NCBI GenBank assembly: GCA_947245665.1
Contig: CAMXOP010000005.1
Location: 1 to 32,648, forward strand
Length of the DNA stretch: 32,648 bases
From: an uncultured Clostridiaceae bacterium
GTDB taxonomy: Bacteria; Bacillota; Clostridia; TANB77; CAG-508
Reading direction: 5' to 3'
Both the position numbers and the translations under genes were made by a program. The notes below the pieces were generated by a model that was not told the DNA's origin, ran no database searches, and was given only the letters and a program-made list of their open reading frames with translations. Numbering within the stretch: position 1 is the stretch's first letter; each line of letters starts with the position of its first letter. This document shows positions 27,494 to 32,648 of this stretch, piece after piece.

Positions 27494-27679
27494 ATGGCTA
27501 AAACGAATGCAAAAGGATATTTTTGTGATTATCCTTGTGTTTTTTTACATTCCAAGTGTCAAAACTTTTTCTGTTCAGGATGTGCTTCTGCCGGAATGCC
27601 TTTAAGTCCAAACACCGAATATCCTGAATATACTAAAGTTTCCTTAAACAACATCAAAAAAGAAACATCAGCCAAATAA
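27494..27679 (+). CDS. Small Cys-rich protein, unknown
   Basis: 61 residues, starting ATG after TAGGAGG. Five cysteines (about 11, 15, 22, 27, 30) in C-x3-C-x6-C-x4-C-x2-C spacing, with no signal peptide, suggest a metal-binding or redox-active cytoplasmic peptide. The tail is Lys-rich. I recognise no family. The good promoter and ribosome site support a real gene. CGG at 27592 (GCC GGA) is out of frame. Confidence 0.6.
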   Translation: MAKTNAKGYFCDYPCVFLHSKCQNFFCSGCASAGMPLSPNTEYPEYTKVSLNNIKKETSAK

Positions 27680-27783
27680 AATATGAAGATTATTCTATGA
27701 TTCGATTTATTGGCTATTATTAGGTGCTTTTTTGGATTCATATCTTATTATTTAAAATAGTAAGAGTATCTTTAAAATCAAGA

Positions 27784-27813
27784 GGAAAGAATTGGGTGAT
27801 TCCAAAACTTTCC
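27784..27813. repeat. Palindromic repeat unit (diverged, inverted orientation)
   Basis: GGAAAGAATTGG...CCAAAACTTTCC, the reverse orientation of the units at 27854 and 27911, with loop GTGATT replacing the GCGTCC core. Confidence 0.7.
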
Positions 27814-27853
27814 TTCTATTTTTTAGTTTATTTTTTTAAATCAATTAAAAAAA

Positions 27854-27940
27854 GGAAAGTTTTGGATGCGTCCAATTCTTTCCTCCTATTTTTTTTAATC
27901 AATTAAAAAAGGAAAGTTTTGGATGCGTCCAATTCTTTCC
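27854..27940. repeat. Two direct copies of a palindromic repeat, terminator of tuf
   Basis: Units at 27854-27883 and 27911-27940 are identical 30-mers (GGAAAGTTTTGGATGCGTCC then AATTCTTTCC), each preceded by AATCAATTAAAAAA. Each can form a hairpin with an ATGCGT loop. The copy at 27911 lies 19 bases past the tuf stop. Together with 27784 they fill the 279-base gap after the small gene. Confidence 0.85.
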
Positions 27941-27958
27941 TTTTTGATTTATCTATAA

Positions 27959-29158
27959 TTACTCTTTGATATCAGCTACGACACCTGAACCTACTGTTCT
28001 ACCACCTTCACGGATAGCGAATCTTAGTCCTTTTTCGATAGCGATTGGAGTGATTAATTCGATTTCCATATCTACGTTATCTCCTGGCATAACCATTTCT
28101 GTTCCAGCAGGTAATTTGATAACACCTGTAACGTCTGTTGTTCTGAAATAGAATTGTGGTCTATATCCATCGAAGAATGGTGTATGACGTCCACCTTCTT
28201 CTTTTGTTAGAACGTATACTTGTGATGTGAATTTTGTGTGTGGATGTATTGTTCCTGGTTTTGCTAAAACTTGACCTCTTTCGATGTCTTTTCTATCTAT
28301 ACCTCTTAATAATACACCTATATTGTCTCCAGCTTCTGCTTGGTCTAATAATTTTCTGAACATTTCAACACCTGTAACAACACTCTTGTTAACTGGTCTG
28401 ATACCAACTATTTCAACTTCGTCTTGAACTTTAACAATTCCTCTTTCTACTCTACCTGTAGCAACTGTTCCACGTCCTGTAATTGTGAATACGTCTTCTA
28501 CTGGCATTAAGAATGGTTGATCTACTGGTCTTTCTGGTGTTGGAATATAGCTATCAACTGCTTCCATTAATTCTTTCATACATGCATATTCTGGTGCATT
28601 TGAATCTGTTGATGTAGATTCTAGAACGTTTAATGAAGATCCTTTTATAATTGGAATTTCGTCTCCTGGGAAACCATATTCTGATAATAAGTCTCTAACT
28701 TCCATTTCTACTAATTCTAATAATTCTGGATCATCAACCATATCACATTTGTTTAGGTATACTACGATATATTTAACACCAACTTGTCTTGCAAGTAGTA
28801 TATGTTCTCTTGTTTGTGGCATTGGGCCATCAGCTGCTGAAACAACTAGTATAGCACCATCCATTTGTGCTGCACCTGTAATCATGTTTTTAACGTAGTC
28901 AGCATGTCCTGGGCAGTCAACGTGTGCATAATGTCTATTATCTGTTTCATATTCTACGTGAGCTGTGTTGATTGTGATTCCTCTAGCTTTTTCTTCTGGA
29001 GCACTATCAATTGCATCATATGCTTCATATTTAGCTTTTCCTAAAAATCCTAAGTATTTAGTAATAGCTGCTGTTGTTGTTGTTTTACCATGGTCAACGT
29101 GTCCGATTGTACCAATGTTAATATGTGGTTTTGTTCTTTCAAATTTTTCCTTTGCCAT
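27959..29158 (-). CDS. tuf: Translation elongation factor Tu
   Basis: 399 residues, full length. GTPase motifs are GHVDHGKTT (19-27), the effector [21 protein letters not shown] with the catalytic His, NKCD, and GSSL. Domains 2 and 3 follow ([21 protein letters not shown]; the end [16 protein letters not shown]). EF-Tu brings aminoacyl-tRNA to the A site; it would also deliver whichever tRNA decodes CGGN. One CGG (29103, ATC GGA) is out of frame. Codon choice is richer in GGT/GTT-type codons than average, as in highly expressed genes. It is the last gene of the str cluster. Confidence 0.98.
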   Translation of the reverse strand: MAKEKFERTKPHINIGTIGHVDHGKTTTTAAITKYLGFLGKAKYEAYDAIDSAPEEKARGITINTAHVEYETDNRHYAHVDCPGHADYVKNMITGAAQMDGAILVVSAADGPMPQTREHILLARQVGVKYIVVYLNKCDMVDDPELLELVEMEVRDLLSEYGFPGDEIPIIKGSSLNVLESTSTDSNAPEYACMKELMEAVDSYIPTPERPVDQPFLMPVEDVFTITGRGTVATGRVERGIVKVQDEVEIVGIRPVNKSVVTGVEMFRKLLDQAEAGDNIGVLLRGIDRKDIERGQVLAKPGTIHPHTKFTSQVYVLTKEEGGRHTPFFDGYRPQFYFRTTDVTGVIKLPAGTEMVMPGDNVDMEIELITPIAIEKGLRFAIREGGRTVGSGVVADIKE

Positions 29159-29233
29159 TTGAAATTTTCCTCCTTTTTTCTTTTCATTTATTTTATTTTT
29201 TTAAAATTAATAACTAATTTTATGCACTTGCAT

Positions 29234-29260
29234 TTTATAACATATTTAAAAAAAATGCAA
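29234..29260 (-). promoter_or_regulatory. Possible tuf promoter inside an inverted repeat
   Basis: Minus strand TTGCAT (29255-29260) and TATAAA (29234-29239) with only 15 bases between them, within arms ACTTGCATTTT/AAAATGCAAGT. Spacing is short, so the call is weak. Confidence 0.35.
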
Positions 29261-29314
29261 GTCTTTTAAATTATTTTATAAATATTAAATACTTTTTGTT
29301 ATTATATTTAATAT

Positions 29315-29427
29315 TGTAGGGGCAGGTGCTTTAAGTCTGCATTTTCCCCAGAAGGCATATATTAATAATGTTTATTATTCAAGATATTTCATTGTAGCAT
29401 GGGCGGACGCAAGGCCACGCCCCTACA
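29315..29427. mobile_element. MITE-like element with TGTAGGGGC ends
   Basis: 113 bp bounded by perfect 9-bp inverted ends TGTAGGGGC (29315-29323) and GCCCCTACA (29419-29427), GC-rich at both ends with an AT-rich middle and no ORF. It lies between fusA and tuf. Confidence 0.65.
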
Positions 29428-29456
29428 TAAAATTTACATTTTTTAATATTTATAAA

Positions 29457-31538
29457 TTAATCCTTCTTTGCTCTTGATGCTACTATTGCTTCAAGTACTG
29501 ATTTTGGAACTTCTTCATAATGGCTTGGTTCCATTGCGTATGTTCCTCTTCCTTGTGTTCTTGAACGTAAGTCTGTTGCATATCCAAACATTTCTGATAG
29601 TGGTATAAATCCACGAATTATTTGGCTTCCACTACGTGCTTCCATTCCTTCCATTCTTCCACGTCTTGAGTTTATATCTCCTATAACATCTCCCATGTAT
29701 TCTTCTGGAACTGTTACTTCTACTCTCATTATTGGCTCTAATAGTACTGATTTTGCTTGACGACATCCTTCTTTGAATGCCATTGATCCTGCTATTTTGA
29801 ATGCCATTTCTGATGAGTCAACTTCATGGTATGAACCATCTACTAATGTTGCCTTGAAGTCTATAACTGGATATCCAGCTAGAATTCCTGATTCAGCAGC
29901 TTCTCTAATACCTTCTTCTGTTGGTTTTATATATTCTTTTGGAACTGCTCCACCAACGATTTGGCTTTCGAATTGAACTCCTGTTCCTGGCTCTAATGGT
30001 TCTAATTCTATCCATACATCTCCATATTGTCCACGTCCACCTGATTGACGAGCAAATTTACCTTGTACTTTTACTTTATTTCTTATTGTTTCTTTATAAG
30101 AAACTTGTGGTTTTCCAACTGTACATTCAACTTTAAATTCTCTCTTTAATCTGTCTACGATGATATCTAGGTGAAGTTCACCCATACCAGCGATTATTGT
30201 TTGACCTGTTTCATGATCTGTATGTGTTTTGAATGTTGGATCTTCTTCTGCTAGTTTAGCTAAAGCTACGCCCATTTTTTCGCTATTTGCTTTGTCTTTT
30301 GGTTCTATAGCTATATCAATAACTGGCTCTGGGAATTCCATTGATTCTAATATAACTGGATGTGCTGGGTCACAAAGTGTATCTCCTGTTGATACTTCTT
30401 TTAATCCAACTGCTGCAGCTATATCTCCTGCATATACTTTGTCTATATCTTCTCTGTGGTTAGCATGCATTAATAGTATTCTTCCCATTCTATCTTTTTT
30501 GCTCTTGTTTGCATTTAATATTGTAGATCCAGATTCTAATGTTCCTGAATATACTCTAAAGAAACAAAGTTTTCCAACAAATGGGTCTGTTGCTATTTTG
30601 AATGCTAATGCTGAGAAAGGTTCTGTATCAGATGTTACTCTTTCTACTTCATTACCGCTATCGTCTACACCTTTAATATTTGGTATGTCTAGTGGTGATG
30701 GCATATAGTATACTATTGAATTTAGTAATTCTTGTACACCTTTGTTTTTATATGATGAACCACATGTTACTGGAACTATTGTGTTATCTATTGTTCCTTT
30801 TCTTAGACCTGCTCTTATTTCTTCTGGTGTTAATTCACCTTCATCTAAGTATTTCATCATTAATTCATCATCTTGTTCTGCTGCTGCTTCTACCATTGCT
30901 GCTCTGTATTCTTCTGCTTTTTCTTTTAAATCTTCAGGAATATCTGTTTCTTCAATTTCTCTTCCTAAATCATCTTTATGAATAAAAGCTCTCATACTTA
31001 CTAAGTCAACAATTCCTTGGAAATTGTCTTCGCTACCGATTGGCAATTCGATTGGAACTGCATTTGCATTTAATCTTTCTTTCATTTGCTCAACGCATCC
31101 GTAGAAATCTGCACCTGTCATATCCATTTTATTTACATATGCCATTCTTGGTACTTTGTATTTATCAGCTTGTCTCCAAACTGTTTCTGATTGTGGTTGT
31201 ACACCACTTCTTGCTGCTAGAACTAGTACAGAACCATCTAGTACTCTTAAAGATCTTTCAACTTCTACTGTGAAGTCAACGTGTCCTGGAGTATCTATGA
31301 TGTTTATTCTGTTGTCCATCCATTTACATGTTGTTGCAGCTGAAGTAATTGTTATACCTCTTTCTTGTTCTTGAACCATCCAGTCCATTGTTGCTGCACC
31401 TTCGTGAACTTCTCCTATTTTATGAGTTCTACCTGTATAGAATAGAATTCTTTCTGTAGTAGTAGTTTTTCCAGCATCTATATGGGCCATGATTCCTATA
31501 TTTCTTGTTCTCTCTAAAGGAAACTCTCTTCCAGCCAT
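29457..31538 (-). CDS. fusA: Translation elongation factor G
   Basis: 693 residues, full length, with AGGAGG 9 bases before the ATG. The GTPase domain has [12 protein letters not shown] (17-28), [20 protein letters not shown] and NKMD. Later come the EF-G-specific G' region, domain II (about 290-400), and domains III-V ([59 protein letters not shown]). EF-G drives tRNA-mRNA translocation. Its three coding-strand CGGs (30655, 31036, 31099) are all out of frame, and the reading frame is intact over 2 kb. Confidence 0.98.
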   Translation of the reverse strand: MAGREFPLERTRNIGIMAHIDAGKTTTTERILFYTGRTHKIGEVHEGAATMDWMVQEQERGITITSAATTCKWMDNRINIIDTPGHVDFTVEVERSLRVLDGSVLVLAARSGVQPQSETVWRQADKYKVPRMAYVNKMDMTGADFYGCVEQMKERLNANAVPIELPIGSEDNFQGIVDLVSMRAFIHKDDLGREIEETDIPEDLKEKAEEYRAAMVEAAAEQDDELMMKYLDEGELTPEEIRAGLRKGTIDNTIVPVTCGSSYKNKGVQELLNSIVYYMPSPLDIPNIKGVDDSGNEVERVTSDTEPFSALAFKIATDPFVGKLCFFRVYSGTLESGSTILNANKSKKDRMGRILLMHANHREDIDKVYAGDIAAAVGLKEVSTGDTLCDPAHPVILESMEFPEPVIDIAIEPKDKANSEKMGVALAKLAEEDPTFKTHTDHETGQTIIAGMGELHLDIIVDRLKREFKVECTVGKPQVSYKETIRNKVKVQGKFARQSGGRGQYGDVWIELEPLEPGTGVQFESQIVGGAVPKEYIKPTEEGIREAAESGILAGYPVIDFKATLVDGSYHEVDSSEMAFKIAGSMAFKEGCRQAKSVLLEPIMRVEVTVPEEYMGDVIGDINSRRGRMEGMEARSGSQIIRGFIPLSEMFGYATDLRSRTQGRGTYAMEPSHYEEVPKSVLEAIVASRAKKD

Positions 31539-31670
31539 TTGGTTTTTCCTCCTCTATCTTCTTTTAGTTCCTGACTTAGGATGCATCTTTCCGTATGGTA
31601 AATCCTTTAAGGATAATATACATCCCTCGCGGGGTACTTCTATTATTTAAATTTTAGCATTGTTTCCGCA

Positions 31671-31759
31671 TTGGGGACAGTTCCTAATCTAGCTAGATTA
31701 TTTCATTTTTTCACTTGATATTCTTCTCTATCTTGTTTCCGATTATGAACCGTCCCCAA
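31671..31759. mobile_element. MITE-like element with TTGGGGAC ends
   Basis: 89 bp with 19-base imperfect inverted ends (TTGGGGACAGTTCCTAATC at the left; the complement of the right end reads TTGGGGACGGTTCATAATC). The centre is AT-rich with CTAGCTAG near one arm. It separates rpsG from fusA. The remaining sequence up to fusA has a small palindrome ATCCTTTAAGGAT. Confidence 0.65.
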
Positions 31760-31780
31760 AGCTATCCTCTTGCTATTATT

Positions 31781-32251
31781 CTACCATTTGTAATGTGCGA
31801 AAGCTTTGTTTGCTTCTGCCATTCTGTGCATGTCTTCTTTCTTCTTGAATGCTCCACCGTTTCCAGCTAAAGCGTCCATTATTTCTCCTGCTAATTTTTC
31901 AGCCATTGTTTTTTCATGTCTGTTTCTAGCATAAGTAACTAGCCATCTTAACCCTAAAGTTTGTCTTCTTTCTGGTCTTATTTCTAATGGTACTTGGTAT
32001 GTTGCTCCACCAACTCTTCTTGCTTTTACTTCAAGAACTGGCATTACATTGTTAAGAGCTTCTTCAAATATTTCTAAAGCATCTCTTTGCTCTTTTTCTT
32101 TTATGATATCAAATGCATCATATACTATTTTTTGAGCAACTGTTTTTTTACCATCTAGCATAACATTGTTTATTAGTTTTGTAACAAGTTTGCTATTGTA
32201 CATTGGATCTGCTATTACTTCTCTTTTTGCTACATATCCTCTTCTTGGCAC
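31781..32251 (-). CDS. rpsG: 30S ribosomal protein S7
   Basis: 156 residues from a GTG at 32251 (AAGGAG 9 bases upstream). The start [11 protein letters not shown], the block [40 protein letters not shown] and the C-terminal [13 protein letters not shown] are diagnostic. S7 nucleates the 30S head and contacts E-site tRNA. CGG at 31857 (AAC GGT) is out of frame. Confidence 0.98.
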   Translation of the reverse strand: MPRRGYVAKREVIADPMYNSKLVTKLINNVMLDGKKTVAQKIVYDAFDIIKEKEQRDALEIFEEALNNVMPVLEVKARRVGGATYQVPLEIRPERRQTLGLRWLVTYARNRHEKTMAEKLAGEIMDALAGNGGAFKKKEDMHRMAEANKAFAHYKW

Positions 32252-32279
32252 TATTCTTCACTCCTTTTCTGTTTGGATG

Positions 32280-32509
32280 TTGGAGGTTAGAAGTTGGAAG
32301 TTAGATTTATTTTTAATCTCTCTTCTATACTATCTTGTTTCCATTCCATCCTAGATTTGTTGATATTTATATAAAATATCTAAAGTTACTCGGAAAGTAA
32401 TTCTTCCCGTACAGTGCGTATAATATATATTTTAAATTTAAGTTCCTGAGATTTTGGTTAATATAAAAATTTATTTTTTAGCTTTTAACTTCCAATCTCC
32501 AACTTCCAA
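32280..32509. repeat. Purine-rich inverted repeat flanking the rpsG-rpsL gap
   Basis: TTGGAGGTTAGAAGTTGGAA (from 32280) and AACTTCCAATCTCCAACTTC (from 32487) are imperfect inverted copies about 180 bases apart. Each is made of short GTTGGAAGTTAGA-like units. The 325-base gap to rpsL holds no gene that I can see. Confidence 0.5.
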
Positions 32510-32576
32510 TTAATATCTTCTTATATGCACTAAATCAATATTTATTATTGATATAATTTTGAATTTTACCTAAATT

Positions 32577-32648
32577 TTATTTTTTAGGTCTTTTTGCTCC
32601 ATATTTAGATCTAGCTTGCATTCTGTCTTTAACACCTGCTGTATCTAA
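32577..32648 (-). CDS. rpsL: 30S ribosomal protein S12, C-terminal end
   Basis: The last 23 codons and TAA: LDTAGVKDR, then RSKYGAKRPKK, the conserved S12 tail. The rest lies beyond the window. This places the window's right edge at the start of the str operon (rpsL-rpsG-fusA-tuf). Confidence 0.95.
   Translation of the reverse strand, partial: LDTAGVKDRMQARSKYGAKRPKK

Noticed and set aside
27784-27940. CRISPR array
   Set aside because: Only three repeat units, one inverted, with AT-rich spacers that are themselves repeated; no cas genes. They are palindromic terminator-like repeats.

Overview
The window comes from a very AT-rich, endospore-forming Firmicute, most likely an uncultured Clostridia lineage. 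The evidence is the low-GC codon use, the spoIIGA-sigE-sigG cluster, the divIB-ylxW-ylxX-sbp-ftsA-ftsZ cell-division cluster, a BofC-like protein, and a clostridial-looking 16S 5' end.

Layout. 1-560 is the 5' part of a 16S rRNA gene (minus strand) with tandem promoters upstream. 1119-5944 (minus) carries ylmC/ymxH, a DUF4365 gene, sigG, an unrecognised inserted gene, sigE and spoIIGA. 6272-13112 (minus) is the division/peptidoglycan cluster ftsZ, ftsA, sbp, ylxX, ylxW, ftsQ/divIB and murA. 13246-19076 is mixed: a patatin-like lipase, an orphan ORF, a short-chain dehydrogenase (plus), topB, and a DUF3298 membrane protein. 19387-22481 (plus) holds a ClpE-type unfoldase and pgsA. 22581-27291 (minus) holds a BofC-like protein, comEC and an SH3/NlpC-P60 hydrolase. 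27494-27679 is a small Cys-rich protein. 27959-32648 (minus) is the str operon: tuf, fusA, rpsG and the end of rpsL. Short palindromic repeats and MITE-like elements fill many intergenic gaps.

Main observation. Eight otherwise normal genes (ylmC, sigG, sigE, murA, the patatin gene, the SDR gene, clpE, comEC) are broken by +1 frameshifts, eleven in total. Every one has the same form: an in-frame CGG codon, where reading the four bases CGGN as one residue restores the frame exactly. Where I know the family, that residue is a conserved glycine (GGN with a C in front). My by-eye scan of all genes found 17 other CGG trinucleotides on coding strands; all are out of frame and none is associated with a frameshift. 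Only one in-frame CGG lacks a shift: codon 3 of the foreign-looking gene inserted between sigE and sigG. The sites follow coding strand and codon phase, which a sequencing artefact should not do. They share no flanking slippery motif, and one gene has four, two of them in tandem (CGGA CGGG). I infer that CGG is not a normal arginine codon here and that CGGN is decoded as a four-base glycine codon, or that the C is skipped. This needs proteomic and tRNA confirmation.

The frameshifted CDS entries below run from start codon to the stop reached after the +1 shift(s).
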